This document shows, in pieces, positions 6,827 to 16,786 of a DNA stretch of 64,000 bases. The notes beneath the pieces were generated by a model that ran no database searches, was not told the origin of the DNA, and saw only the letters and a program-made list of their open reading frames with translations. This stretch comes from Flavobacteriaceae bacterium (GTDB taxonomy: Bacteria; Bacteroidota; Bacteroidia; Flavobacteriales; Flavobacteriaceae): contig JAGYJF010000003.1 in assembly GCA_018402135.1 (NCBI GenBank), positions 186,001 through 250,000 on the forward strand, given 5' to 3'. Each line of letters opens with the position of its first letter. The stretch's first letter is position 1. Both the position numbers and the translations under genes were made by a program.

Positions 6827-8863
6827 ATGTTGGAAGCGCAAAAACCACTCAATTTTATTGAGCACATTATAGAAGAAGATTTACAAAACGGATTGCCGAA
6901 ATCAAAGTTACGGTTTCGTTTTCCACCAGAACCCAATGGTTATTTACATATTGGTCATACCAAGGCTATTGGTATTAGTTTTGGTTTGGGAGAAAAATAC
7001 AATGCGCCAGTTAATCTGAGATTTGACGATACCAATCCAGCTAAAGAAGAACAAGAATACGTTGATGCCATAAAACGCGATGTTGCATGGTTGGGCTATC
7101 AATGGGCTAATGAATTGTATTCTTCCGATTATTTTCAGCAATTGTATGACTGGGCTGTTTTATTGATAAAAGAAGATAAAGCTTATGTAGATTCGCAAAG
7201 CAGTGAGGCTATGGCTGAACAAAAAGGCACCCCAACCGAACCAGGTGTTGATGGCCCTTATAGAAACCGAACTATTGCTGAAAACCTTGACTTGTTTGAG
7301 CGCATGAAAAACGGCGAGTTTGATGAAGGATCCCATGTTTTGCGAGCCAAAATAGACATGCAGCACCCAAATATGCTTATGCGCGACCCCATTATGTACC
7401 GCATTTTAAAAAAGCACCACCACCGCACCGGAAACGATTGGTGTATTTATCCTATGTACGACTGGACGCATGGCGAAAGCGATTATATAGAACAAATCTC
7501 ACACTCCTTGTGTTCCTTGGAATTTAAACCCCATAGGGAGCTTTACGATTGGTTTAAAGAGCAAGTGTATCCATACCAATCCGAAGCGCTTCCAATGTTG
7601 CCCAAACAGCGTGAGTTTGCCCGTTTAAACCTTAGTTACACCATTATGAGCAAGCGAAAACTGCTTAAATTGGTTGAGGACGGTATTGTGAATGGCTGGG
7701 ACGACCCGCGCATGCCAACTATTTCTGGCTTGCGTAGACGCGGTTATACGCCAGAATCTATCAAGCAATTTATAGATAAGGTTGGTGTGGCCAAACGTGA
7801 TAACATTATTGATGTTTCGTTGTTAGAGTTTTGTATCCGTGAAGATTTAAATAAAACAGCGCCAAGGGTGATGGCTGTTTTAGATCCTGTAAAATTAGTT
7901 ATTGAAAATTATCCTGTTGATAAAGTTGAATGGCTTGAAGCGGAGAATAATCAAGAAGACGAATCAGCAGGCTTTCGAAAAGTTCCGTTTTCAAAAATAT
8001 TATATATTGAGCAAGACGATTTTAAAGAGCAAGCTAATAATAAATACTTCAGACTTAGTTTAGGAAAGGAAGTAAGACTCAAAAACGCCTACATTATTAA
8101 GGGCGAATCGGTAGTGAAAGATTCTAATGGCAATCTAGTTGAAATACATTGCTCGTACGATGCCGAAAGTTTAAGTGGCAGTGGTACAGAATCGAGTCTT
8201 AGAAAAGTAAAAGGTACTTTGCACTGGGTTTCTGTTGAACACGCTATTAAAGTTGAGGTTAGAGAATACGATCGATTGTTTTTGGACGAAGCGCCTGATG
8301 CCCATCCCGATAAAGATTTTTTAGAATTTGTAAATCCAAATTCGTTAAAAATAATTCAAGCTTATGTAGAGCCAAGCCTTAAAGAGGCCGAAGTAGGCGA
8401 TAGGTTTCAATTTCAGCGCCTGGGTTATTTTAATGTAGACAACGATAGTACAGCCGAAAATCTCGTATTCAACAAAACGGTTGGTTTGCGCGACACTTGG
8501 GCAAAACAAGAGGAAGCTAAAGATCAAACACAAAATTCACAAAGACAAGCATCGCAACAGCCAGAACGCCCAGCAATAGAAGTTATAAAACAACTTGGAA
8601 AAAAATATACAAACTTGCCGGCTGATAAACAATTAAAATCTAAAACTGAAATTTTTGAATTAGCTAAAAAAGTAAACTACGCTGATTTACAACCCTTGTT
8701 TAACACTGCTCCTAAGAAAGTTGGTACCAGAATAGCCACAATGCTAGCGCTTGGTGTTTTACTAGAAAACGGTCTAGATCGCAATGAAGACATCATTACA
8801 TTTATTAATAATTGTAAGATAGACGGTAATCCGCTGCTAAATGAAGCATCAGCCAAATTTTAA
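6827..8863 (+). CDS. glnS: Glutaminyl-tRNA synthetase with C-terminal extension
   Basis: Class I aminoacyl-tRNA synthetase charging tRNA-Gln. RFPPEPNGYLHIGHTKA (HIGH at 41-44) and TIMSKRKLLKLV (KMSKS-like, near 273) mark the catalytic domain. The two beta-barrel anticodon-binding domains run to about residue 570 (FNKTVGLRDTWAKQ). About 110 further residues follow: a Gln/Arg-rich linker and a helical segment (AIEVIKQLGKKY to the end), longer than the roughly 550-residue enterobacterial enzyme. I do not recognise that extension with certainty; in some lineages YqeY/GatB-like appendages are known. It is transcribed alone, with a strong terminator after the stop. Confidence 0.96.
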   Translation: MLEAQKPLNFIEHIIEEDLQNGLPKSKLRFRFPPEPNGYLHIGHTKAIGISFGLGEKYNAPVNLRFDDTNPAKEEQEYVDAIKRDVAWLGYQWANELYSSDYFQQLYDWAVLLIKEDKAYVDSQSSEAMAEQKGTPTEPGVDGPYRNRTIAENLDLFERMKNGEFDEGSHVLRAKIDMQHPNMLMRDPIMYRILKKHHHRTGNDWCIYPMYDWTHGESDYIEQISHSLCSLEFKPHRELYDWFKEQVYPYQSEALPMLPKQREFARLNLSYTIMSKRKLLKLVEDGIVNGWDDPRMPTISGLRRRGYTPESIKQFIDKVGVAKRDNIIDVSLLEFCIREDLNKTAPRVMAVLDPVKLVIENYPVDKVEWLEAENNQEDESAGFRKVPFSKILYIEQDDFKEQANNKYFRLSLGKEVRLKNAYIIKGESVVKDSNGNLVEIHCSYDAESLSGSGTESSLRKVKGTLHWVSVEHAIKVEVREYDRLFLDEAPDAHPDKDFLEFVNPNSLKIIQAYVEPSLKEAEVGDRFQFQRLGYFNVDNDSTAENLVFNKTVGLRDTWAKQEEAKDQTQNSQRQASQQPERPAIEVIKQLGKKYTNLPADKQLKSKTEIFELAKKVNYADLQPLFNTAPKKVGTRIATMLALGVLLENGLDRNEDIITFINNCKIDGNPLLNEASAKF

Positions 8864-8871
8864 ATGTCAAT

Positions 8872-8900
8872 AAAAAAGCCTTCATTATTTGAAGGCTTTT
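8872..8900. terminator. Bidirectional intrinsic terminator between glnS and the SPFH gene
   Basis: AAAAAAGCCTTC-ATTATTT-GAAGGCTTTT forms a hairpin with A/T tails on both sides. It lies between convergent glnS (ends 8863) and the SPFH gene (ends 8905), and would serve both. Confidence 0.9.
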
Positions 8901-8904
8901 CAGT

Positions 8905-9852
8905 TTATTTATTGTTGTTTTTATTTTTGGCTTCCTGTTCGCGTTCTTGGCGTTTCATGGCTTCTCCAATTTGGTTACTGGCCGTAAAGCTGGCTACCAT
9001 ATTATTGAGCATATCGCTTCCTGTTTGAGGCGAGTTAGGCAACAAAATTAAGTTACTGTTGGTTTCTTCACCTAAGGATTGTAAGGTGTCGTAATGTTGG
9101 GTTACCACAATTAGGGCAGAGGCTTCTTGAGAATTGATACCAACCCGATTTAAAACTTCGACGGATTCTTCTAATCCTCTAGCAATTTCGCGCCGTTGGT
9201 CTGCAATACCTTGTCCCTGTAATCGTTTGCTTTCGGCTTCGGCTTTGGCCTTTTCAACTATTAAAATACGCTGGGCATCACCTTCGTATTGTGCAGCAAT
9301 TTTTTCTCGTTCGGAGGCATTAATACGGTTCATGGCAGATTTAACTTGTGCATCGGGATCAATATCGGTTACTAGGGTTTTTATAATATCAAAACCGTAA
9401 TCGGTCATGTAATCGTTAAGTTCAGATTTTACCGCATTGGCAATATCATCTTTTTTCACAAACACATCATCTAATTTCATTTTTGGCACTTCGGCGCGAA
9501 TCACATCAAATACAAAACTGGTAATTTGCTCATGTGGATAATCTAACCGGTAAAAGGCGTCGTAAACTTTTTCGCGAATCACCATGTACTGCACAGACAC
9601 CTTTAATTTCACAAACACATCGTCTAAAGTTTTAGTTTCTACCAGCACATCAAGCTGCTGTATTTTTAAACTTAAGCGTCCAGAAACCCTGTCCACTAAG
9701 GGGATTTTCATTTTCAATCCGGATTGACGTATACTATGAAACTTTCCAAAGCGTTCAATAATGGCAGCAGTTTGTTCCTTTACTACAAAAAATGCAGATA
9801 TAAGTATAACTAGGGCAACAAAAAAAATGATGGGAAATAAGTAGAAATTCAT
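8905..9852 (-). CDS. SPFH domain / band 7 family protein (stomatin-like)
   Basis: A 315-residue membrane-anchored scaffold protein. One N-terminal hydrophobic segment (FLFPIIFFVALVILISAFF) is followed by the band-7 start VVKEQTAAIIERFGKFH. The SPFH core (KIPLVDRVSGRLSLKIQQLDV, ITSFVFDVIRAEVPKMKLDDVF) leads into a charged, Ala/Glu-rich coiled coil (KIAAQYEGDAQRILIVEKAKAEAE). The C-terminus is polar (EREQEAKNKNNNK). The family organises membrane microdomains and sometimes regulates proteases. No NfeD partner or protease is adjacent, so a specific role cannot be given. Confidence 0.9.
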   Translation of the reverse strand: MNFYLFPIIFFVALVILISAFFVVKEQTAAIIERFGKFHSIRQSGLKMKIPLVDRVSGRLSLKIQQLDVLVETKTLDDVFVKLKVSVQYMVIREKVYDAFYRLDYPHEQITSFVFDVIRAEVPKMKLDDVFVKKDDIANAVKSELNDYMTDYGFDIIKTLVTDIDPDAQVKSAMNRINASEREKIAAQYEGDAQRILIVEKAKAEAESKRLQGQGIADQRREIARGLEESVEVLNRVGINSQEASALIVVTQHYDTLQSLGEETNSNLILLPNSPQTGSDMLNNMVASFTASNQIGEAMKRQEREQEAKNKNNNK

Positions 9853-9928
9853 AGTTCAAAAATATTTTAAGTGAAAAATTTACGGATTACTAATTTACGT
9901 TATATTTAACCAAACCAAAGAAAAAATA

Positions 9929-10612
9929 ATGAGAAATATAAGTTGCTTTTTATTAGTAGCAATGTGTTTAGGGTTTGCTACAAAAATGGATGCCCAACAC
10001 AAGAGATATGCAATTCAAAATGGTTTTGGAATTCAGGGAGGCTTAACCCAATTTGACATTATTACTGATAATTTCACCACAAAAGCCAGCACTGGTTGGA
10101 TGGGTGGCTTGTCGGCCAATGTTGATATCCCTCATAAATGGTATAATGTGAGTTATGTAATACAACTTTCGGAAAACAACTTAGAGATAGGTGCCTCACC
10201 AACGGGTTTATTAGATTCGGAATTTGTCGAATACAAAATGCTTACCGCACAAATAGGCCTGTTGATGCATTTAAAATTAGCCAATAGATATTTAACATTA
10301 GACTTGGGTCCGATGCTACAATACAATAGCGAATTGGAGCAAAAAGATGAGACGAAAGAAAACTATATTATAAACGGTTATAATAATTTGTTAGCGGGAG
10401 ATCTTACTGAAATCTCTCAGTTTAATGTCAACGGTGTTGTGGGCATAACCGCAGGCTTTGATAATTTTAGGTTGCGCGCCCATTATATTTATGGGTTTAC
10501 AAATATTCTCAATAAACTAAACGATCAGCAACTAAATGTTGCGGGTAATACTTCCGGAGAGTTTAAGGGCAATCAGTCTATGCTTGCGTTTAGCGCTTTG
10601 TTTTTATTTTAA
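9929..10612 (+). CDS. Outer-membrane beta-barrel protein (PorT-like family), putative
   Basis: About 227 residues with a signal peptide (ISCFLLVAMCLGFATKMDAQ, likely cleaved after the AQ). Alternating hydrophobic strands end in the typical outer-membrane C-terminus with terminal aromatic residue (SMLAFSALFLF). Pieces such as GFGIQGGLTQFDI and GVVGITAGFDNFRLRAHYIYGF suggest an eight-stranded barrel like the PorT/outer-membrane beta-barrel domains of Bacteroidetes. Function unknown. The last 4 bp overlap the convergent gltX gene. Confidence 0.7.
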   Translation: MRNISCFLLVAMCLGFATKMDAQHKRYAIQNGFGIQGGLTQFDIITDNFTTKASTGWMGGLSANVDIPHKWYNVSYVIQLSENNLEIGASPTGLLDSEFVEYKMLTAQIGLLMHLKLANRYLTLDLGPMLQYNSELEQKDETKENYIINGYNNLLAGDLTEISQFNVNGVVGITAGFDNFRLRAHYIYGFTNILNKLNDQQLNVAGNTSGEFKGNQSMLAFSALFLF

Positions 10613-12126
10613 ATAGAAGCCGTAAAACGTTGTAGTCTTGAGAGCGTTTCGGCTTTTCCTATCATAAAAGCAATTTGAAACACATCAGGTCCTTGCAACG
10701 ATCCAACTAGACTTAGCCTCATGGGCATCATTATTTTACCAAACCCAATACCTTTACTTGTAATCCATTCTTTTATGGTATTTTGGTAATTTTCAGCACT
10801 GCTATCATCAATTTTAAAGATCACGTCAACCAGTTGTCCCATGACGGCTTTCGTATCGTCTTTAACTGCTTTTTTCAGGGCAGCTTCGTCGTAGGATTTG
10901 GGTGCTTGAAAAAAGAAATGACTTAAGTCCCAAAAATCTGATATAAAGGTGGCACGTTCTTTAATAAGCCCAACTACTTGAACGATTTGACTTAAATTAA
11001 CCGCTGCTAAAGCTTCGGTTTTTTGCTTAAATGTTAAAGCTAACGATTCATTTGATTGTTGCTGCATATAATGGTGGTTAAACCATTTTGTTTTGTCGGG
11101 ATCAAAACGCGCGCCAGATTTGTGAACGCGTTCTAAGTCGAAACTGTCAATTAGTTGGTCCATGCTAAAAATTTCCTGCTCTGTACCTGGGTTCCAACCC
11201 AAAAGCGAAAGAAAATTAACGACCGCTTCGGAAAAGAAGCCGGCTTCTCTATATCCTGAGGCTATGGTACCGTTTTGTTTGTCTTCCCATTCTAAAGGAA
11301 ACACAGGGAATCCCATTTTATCGCCATCTCGTTTGCTGAGCTTACCTTTTCCTGTAGGTTTTAAAATAAGCGGTAAATGCGCAAACTCTGGAGCCAACCA
11401 ACCAAAAGCATCATACAACTGGTAGTGCAAAGCTAAGGATGGTAACCATTCTTCGCCACGAATTACGTGGGTGATTTCCATTAAATGGTCGTCTACAATA
11501 TTGGCCAAGTGATAGGTTGGCATGCCATCACTTTTAAAAAGTACTTTATCGTCTAAAATATTAGAGTCTATTTGAATATCGCCTCTAATTATATCTTTAA
11601 GATGAAGTGTTTGGTCTTTTGGAGATTTAAAACGAATCACATAATCGTCACCTGTGTTAATCTTAGCTTCTACCACTTCTTTTTCTAATACTAGGGAATT
11701 GGCTAGTTTTCCTTTTTCGCGATTGTGCCAATTGTAGATAAAGGTTTTTCCTTGAGCTTCGTGCTGCTTTCTGTGTTCATCAAGTGCCTCGGCTGTGTCA
11801 AATGCGTAATAAGCTTTTCCTTTTGATACTAATTCTTCGGCATACTGGCGATAGATTTGTTTGCGTTCGCTTTGCTTGTATGGCCCAAATTTACCGTCTT
11901 GCTGTGGTCCTTCGTCTATGGTAATACCGCACCAGTTTAAGGCCTCGATGATGTATTGTTCTGCACCCGGAACAAATCTGGTTTGGTCGGTATCTTCAAT
12001 TCGGAGTATAAACGTGCCGTTGTGTTTTTTTGCAAATAAATAGTTGAAAAGCGCCGTGCGAACACCGCCAATATGTAAAGGTCCAGTTGGACTTGGTGCA
12101 AAACGCACTCTAACAGCTTTGGTCAT
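10609..12126 (-). CDS. gltX: Glutamyl-tRNA synthetase
   Basis: Class I synthetase charging tRNA-Glu, 505 residues as expected. The catalytic domain opens with VRFAPSPTGPLHIGGVRTAL (HIGH-type motif near 18). GKGKLSKRDGD near 262 is the KMSKS-type loop. Helical anticodon-binding domains occupy the C-terminal half. The start ATG at 12126 gives MTKAVRVRFAPSPTG, a normal N-terminus. Because glnS is also present, Gln-tRNA is probably made directly. A minus-strand TATCTTTG box (12150-12157) lies just upstream. Confidence 0.97.
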   Translation of the reverse strand: MTKAVRVRFAPSPTGPLHIGGVRTALFNYLFAKKHNGTFILRIEDTDQTRFVPGAEQYIIEALNWCGITIDEGPQQDGKFGPYKQSERKQIYRQYAEELVSKGKAYYAFDTAEALDEHRKQHEAQGKTFIYNWHNREKGKLANSLVLEKEVVEAKINTGDDYVIRFKSPKDQTLHLKDIIRGDIQIDSNILDDKVLFKSDGMPTYHLANIVDDHLMEITHVIRGEEWLPSLALHYQLYDAFGWLAPEFAHLPLILKPTGKGKLSKRDGDKMGFPVFPLEWEDKQNGTIASGYREAGFFSEAVVNFLSLLGWNPGTEQEIFSMDQLIDSFDLERVHKSGARFDPDKTKWFNHHYMQQQSNESLALTFKQKTEALAAVNLSQIVQVVGLIKERATFISDFWDLSHFFFQAPKSYDEAALKKAVKDDTKAVMGQLVDVIFKIDDSSAENYQNTIKEWITSKGIGFGKIMMPMRLSLVGSLQGPDVFQIAFMIGKAETLSRLQRFTASI

Positions 12127-12149
12127 TTTTTGATTTATATTTTGAGTTG

Positions 12150-12157
12150 CAAAGATA
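12150..12157 (-). promoter_or_regulatory. Candidate -7 box for gltX
   Basis: Minus strand reads TATCTTTG (TAnnTTTG), 23 nt before the gltX start. There is no exact TTG at 19 nt. Confidence 0.45.
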
Positions 12158-12195
12158 ATAAGTAAGCCTTACCTAAACTTATATTTAGAGGAGAT

Positions 12196-13236
12196 TTATG
12201 ATATCATTTCCTTGGGAATGCGCTTATTCATTATACCAAACCACACGGGCGGAAAAAGCGCCATAACCATAGAGGTAGGATAGCCAAAAGGCATTTGCGG
12301 GCTCACATCATGGCAATCTAATATTTGATATTTTTTAGAAGATTTATAATGGTGGTCGCTATGTCTGGTAAGTTCGTACAACACAATTCGGCCAACCACA
12401 TGGTTAGAATTCCATGAGTGAATTTCACGCACGCGCTCGTATCTTCCCGATTCTTTTTTAAGACGAATCAGCCCATAATGTTCAATATAATTAACAGTTT
12501 CGAGAAGAATAAAGCCTCCGATTCCGACAAAAAAAGCAAATAATAGCGCTATTGGTCCAAACCAAACTAAAACAGTAGCGAGATAGCTAATCTGAAAAAG
12601 GGCATACCATAACATATCGTTATAAAGCGAAAAGAAACCTTGCTGTTTATTTCGCAATAATTTAAGTTGAATACGCCAAGCACTAAAATATTGTCTAAAA
12701 CTAGAGGTAAACCAAAAGCTATAAACACTTTGATTGTATTTTGCTGTGGCAGGATCTTCGGGGGTTGCGGCGTGTAAATGATGGCCATAGTTGTGTTCTA
12801 TGTAAAAGTGCATGTAGTGTGATGGTAGCAACAATAACTTTCCTAAAAAACGCTCAGGTGACTGTTGTCTGTGACCTAGTTCGTGGGCGACATTAATCCC
12901 GTTTACGCCAAGCACAATTCCAAAAGAAAACATGAGTCCAATGAGTTCATATAGTTCTAGATTATTTTTGCTTACCACAACAAAATTGTAGTACAGCAAA
13001 CCAAAAACAACCGGAATATTTAGGTAAAGCAACCAATCAAATATTTTGTTTTTGAGTTTATGATTAGCGGCTGTTGGCGATAAATTATCATTATCAATCG
13101 GGAGTAATAATTCCAGAACAGGAATAAATACGAAAGCGTAAACAGGGGTTGCAAACACCCAGTAGTTTTGAAACTGTAGCCCTATGAAGCACACCAAAGG
13201 GATAGAAAAAGCTGCTAAATATTTTAAATCTTTCAT
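12196..13236 (-). CDS. AlkB-like alkane 1-monooxygenase / membrane fatty-acid desaturase-type di-iron oxygenase
   Basis: About 346 residues with several membrane segments and the eight-histidine di-iron signature of integral-membrane hydroxylases: HELGHR (118-122), HNYGHH with HAATPEDPATA after it (near 147), NYIEHYGL, and RHSDHH near 292. Position and spacing match AlkB rather than the shorter desaturases, so omega-hydroxylation of alkanes or related chains is likely, though the substrate is unproven. I start at the ATG at 13236; a TTG 15 bp upstream is in frame but gives no conserved sequence. No rubredoxin gene is adjacent. Confidence 0.85.
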   Translation of the reverse strand: MKDLKYLAAFSIPLVCFIGLQFQNYWVFATPVYAFVFIPVLELLLPIDNDNLSPTAANHKLKNKIFDWLLYLNIPVVFGLLYYNFVVVSKNNLELYELIGLMFSFGIVLGVNGINVAHELGHRQQSPERFLGKLLLLPSHYMHFYIEHNYGHHLHAATPEDPATAKYNQSVYSFWFTSSFRQYFSAWRIQLKLLRNKQQGFFSLYNDMLWYALFQISYLATVLVWFGPIALLFAFFVGIGGFILLETVNYIEHYGLIRLKKESGRYERVREIHSWNSNHVVGRIVLYELTRHSDHHYKSSKKYQILDCHDVSPQMPFGYPTSMVMALFPPVWFGIMNKRIPKEMIS

Positions 13237-13408
13237 AAGATTGATGGCCAATTAAGGAGTTGGACGGGCATTGTATTCCTTCTTAAAACTTATTATCTAT
13301 TCAGTTCTTCGAAATTAACAGAATCTTACCAAAGTTAAGCATTTAGCTCTAAAAATAAAATTGTAGTTTAGTAATTTATATATTGAGTATTAAGAAATAT
13401 TTAAAGGC

Positions 13409-16400
13409 TTGAGCAATTTCACCATAATACAAACAAAACTTGAGCAGTTTATCCGGCGTTTTTACACGAATGAATTGTTGAAAGGAATCATATTGTTTTT
13501 CTCAATTGGTCTATTGTATTTGTTTTTTACCTTGATGGTTGAATATTTGCTATGGCTCAACACAACACTTAGAACCATATTGTTCTGGTTGTTTGTGTTG
13601 GTAGAAACAGCTTTGTTGGCTAAATTTATAGTGTGGCCATTATTAAAACTTTTTAAATTACAAAAAGGCATAGATTACCACGAAGCCTCAAAAATCATTG
13701 GTAATCACTTTCCTGAGGTCAATGATAAGTTGCTCAATGTACTTCAACTAAAGCAGCAGACGCAGCAAAGCGAATTGCTTCTAGCTGGGATAGATCAAAA
13801 ATCGGCTGAATTATCACCAGTTCCATTTAAGCTTGCAGTAAACTTTGCCACCAATAAAAAATATTTAAAATATGCCGCCGTTCCAGTCATCATTATACTT
13901 ATATCAATAGCAACTGGTAAAATTAATTGGTTTAGCGATGGTTATGAGCGTGTGGTAAATTATAAAACTGCTTATGAGCCGCCTGCGCCATTTCAGTTTT
14001 TTGTTTTGAATAATGATCTAAACGCTTTGGAAGGTAAACCGTTTCGGCTTATAGTTTCAACAGTTGGCGATGTGTTGCCGGAAAATGCTCAAATACATTT
14101 TGAAGGTAATTCATATTTTCTGAAACAGCGGGCTGTAGGTGAGTACGAATATACATTCACACAACCAAAAGGCAATACCGAGTTTAATTTTACAGCCAAC
14201 GGGGTGATTTCGAAACCCTATGTGCTTACCGTGATTAATGTACCAAAACTTATGTCTTTTGAGATGGTCCTGGATTATCCACCGCATACTAACAAACAAG
14301 ACGAAACATTAAAAAGCACTGGAAATGCTGTTGTTCCAGAAGGGACTAAGGTTACCTGGAAGATGAAAACGAGAGCTACTGATGCTATTCACATTTACGC
14401 CGGGGATTCCATTACATTTTCACAAAACAAAGAAGATGACTTTTCGGCGGAAAAACGTCTCTTTAATAATTTTAATTACAGTATTAATATTAGCAATGAA
14501 GCGTTAAGGAATCACGAAAGCTTGGCGTTTAATATCAAGATAATTCGCGATGCGTATCCCGAATTAAATCTGAAAGTTGAAACCGACACCATCGATCAGC
14601 AAAGCCTATATTTTTATGGCCAAGTTAGTGACGATTACGGTTTGAGGAAATTACAATTGGTGTATTATCCTTCTGGCGAAGAGACGCGGAAGAAGACAGA
14701 ATCTATTGCCATTTCTAAATCGACATTTGATGAGTTTGTAAGTGCCTTTCCAAATCAATTGAATATAGAAGCGGGCATTAGTTACGATTTGTATTTTGAA
14801 GTATTCGACAACGATGCCGTTAACAACTTCAAAAGTTCCAAAAGCAGCATTTTTAGCTACAGAAAACGCACCCAAGACGAAGAAGAAAACAAGCAGCTAG
14901 AACAGCAAAACGAAACCATAAAAGACCTCAATAAATCTTTTGAAAAGCTAGAAGAACAAGACAAAAAGCTTGAAGAACTGACCAAAACTCAAATTGAAAA
15001 GGAGCAGCTCAATTTTAATGATAAAAAAAAACTAGAGGAGTTTTTAAAACGGCAAAAGCAACAAGAAGAAATGATGCAAAACTTCAACGAAAAGTTGCAA
15101 GAAAATTTAGAAGAGTTTCAAAAGGAGAATCCGGAAACAGATGAATTTAAAGAAGCTTTAAAAGAGCGTTTAAAGGAAAATGAAAGTAAACTTAAGCAAG
15201 ATGAAAAGTTGCTTGAAGCGTTAGAAAAACTACAAGATAAAATCAATAAAGAAGAGTTTACTCAAAAATTAGAAGAATTAGCGAAACAAAATCAGAATAA
15301 AAAACGCAGTTTAAAACAGCTTTTAGAACTTACCAAGCGTTTTTATGTGGCCAAGAAACAAGAAAAACTAGCTAAAGATTTGGAAAGACTTTCTGAAAAG
15401 CAAGAAGATTTATCCGAAAAATCAATAGAAGAAAACACAGCCGAAAAGCAAGAAGAACTCAATAAGGAATTCGAAGAATTTCAAAAGCAAATGGAAGAAC
15501 TTCAAAAGGAAAATGAGGCGTTAGAAAAGCCAATGCCGATTGAGCAAGATATTCCAACCGAAGAGAGCATTAAACAGGAACAAGAAGAGGCAAAAGAAGC
15601 CTTAGAAGAAAAGCAAGAGCAGCAAGACAAGGGTGATAATGAAGGTGCCAAAGAAAAGCAAGACAAAGCTAAAGAGCAGCAAAAGAAAGCAGCGAAAAAA
15701 ATGAAACAAATGGCGCAAAAAATGGCGCAATCTATGCAGATGGCAGGCGGCGAACAAATGTCGGAGGACGCGGCAGCGTTGCGACAGATTCTAGATAATC
15801 TTATATTATTCTCATTTGATCAAGAGGGTTTGATGGATCAGTTCAGAAGAATCGAAATTAACCACAGTAATTATGGTCAATTTGTAGTGAATCAAAAAAA
15901 TCTAAGAGAATATTTTGAGCATGTAGATGATAGTTTATTTTCTTTGTCTTTGAGGCAACCTACGCTGTCAGAAGAAGTTAACAAGCAAATTACCGATGTT
16001 TTCTTTAATATAGATAAAGCCCTGGATGCTTTAAGTGAGAATCAGCTTTATCAAGGCATTGCTTCCCAGCAATATACAATTACCGCAGCCAATAGCTTAG
16101 CAAATTTTTTGAGTGATGTATTAGACAATATGGAATCTCAAATCAATGCTTCTGGAAAGGGTTCTGGCAAGGAGAGCGGCGACCCCTTGCCTGATATTAT
16201 TATGAGTCAGGAAGAACTGAATAAAATGATGGAAGAGGGTCTTAAAAAGAGTGAGGATGGTAAACCAAAGGATGGTGAAGAAGGAAAAGAAGGCGAAGAA
16301 GGTAATGAGGGTGAAGAACAAGGGGAAGGTCAAGATGGCGACACCCAAGGAGAAGGTGAAGGTCAAGGCAACGAAGAATTAAACGGAGAGCTGTACCAAA

Positions 16401-16786
16401 TTTATCAACAGCAACAAAAATTACGCCAGGCGCTGCAAGATAAAATTGGCAAGGAAGAAGGCTCGGGTCAGGTAGGTGATTTAATCAAGAAAATGGAAGA
16501 GGTTGAATTGGATTTGATCAACAAAGGCTTTACCAATCAAACCCTTCAAAAGATGAGGGCATTGCAGTATGAATTGTTGAAATTAGAGAACGCAACCTTC
16601 CAACAAGGTCAGGACACCAAACGGGAGTCGGAAACCAATCGCACCAATGTTAATAATACAAACACCAATCAGATTCCAAAGGCTAAAGAATATTTTAACA
16701 CGACAGAAATCCTAAATCGAGAAGCATTACCTTTGCGCGAATTTTATAAAAAACGTGTTCAAGATTATTTTAAAAGAAATGATTAA
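13409..16786 (+). CDS. DUF4175 family membrane protein, very large, coiled-coil and Glu/Lys/Gln-rich
   Basis: A 1125-residue protein of unknown function conserved in Flavobacteriia. The N-terminus (about 1-170) has two or three membrane segments (GIILFFSIGLLYLFFTLMVEYLLW; a second near 55-70; VPVIIILISIA near 155). A predicted Ig-like periplasmic part (about 190-480) is followed by a long charged coiled coil (about 490-800, EEQDKKLEELTKTQ and similar). A low-complexity Gly/Glu run (about 960-1000) precedes a helical C-terminus. The start codon must be TTG at 13409: an in-frame stop lies 18 bp upstream with no ATG between. It overlaps ybeY by 8 bp. Confidence 0.85.
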   Translation: MSNFTIIQTKLEQFIRRFYTNELLKGIILFFSIGLLYLFFTLMVEYLLWLNTTLRTILFWLFVLVETALLAKFIVWPLLKLFKLQKGIDYHEASKIIGNHFPEVNDKLLNVLQLKQQTQQSELLLAGIDQKSAELSPVPFKLAVNFATNKKYLKYAAVPVIIILISIATGKINWFSDGYERVVNYKTAYEPPAPFQFFVLNNDLNALEGKPFRLIVSTVGDVLPENAQIHFEGNSYFLKQRAVGEYEYTFTQPKGNTEFNFTANGVISKPYVLTVINVPKLMSFEMVLDYPPHTNKQDETLKSTGNAVVPEGTKVTWKMKTRATDAIHIYAGDSITFSQNKEDDFSAEKRLFNNFNYSINISNEALRNHESLAFNIKIIRDAYPELNLKVETDTIDQQSLYFYGQVSDDYGLRKLQLVYYPSGEETRKKTESIAISKSTFDEFVSAFPNQLNIEAGISYDLYFEVFDNDAVNNFKSSKSSIFSYRKRTQDEEENKQLEQQNETIKDLNKSFEKLEEQDKKLEELTKTQIEKEQLNFNDKKKLEEFLKRQKQQEEMMQNFNEKLQENLEEFQKENPETDEFKEALKERLKENESKLKQDEKLLEALEKLQDKINKEEFTQKLEELAKQNQNKKRSLKQLLELTKRFYVAKKQEKLAKDLERLSEKQEDLSEKSIEENTAEKQEELNKEFEEFQKQMEELQKENEALEKPMPIEQDIPTEESIKQEQEEAKEALEEKQEQQDKGDNEGAKEKQDKAKEQQKKAAKKMKQMAQKMAQSMQMAGGEQMSEDAAALRQILDNLILFSFDQEGLMDQFRRIEINHSNYGQFVVNQKNLREYFEHVDDSLFSLSLRQPTLSEEVNKQITDVFFNIDKALDALSENQLYQGIASQQYTITAANSLANFLSDVLDNMESQINASGKGSGKESGDPLPDIIMSQEELNKMMEEGLKKSEDGKPKDGEEGKEGEEGNEGEEQGEGQDGDTQGEGEGQGNEELNGELYQIYQQQQKLRQALQDKIGKEEGSGQVGDLIKKMEEVELDLINKGFTNQTLQKMRALQYELLKLENATFQQGQDTKRESETNRTNVNNTNTNQIPKAKEYFNTTEILNREALPLREFYKKRVQDYFKRND

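Noticed and set aside
12196-13236. AlkB-like gene read as a fatty acid desaturase
   Set aside because: Histidine box spacing with HELGHR and the RHSDHH end fits the alkane-hydroxylase type better; substrate left open.
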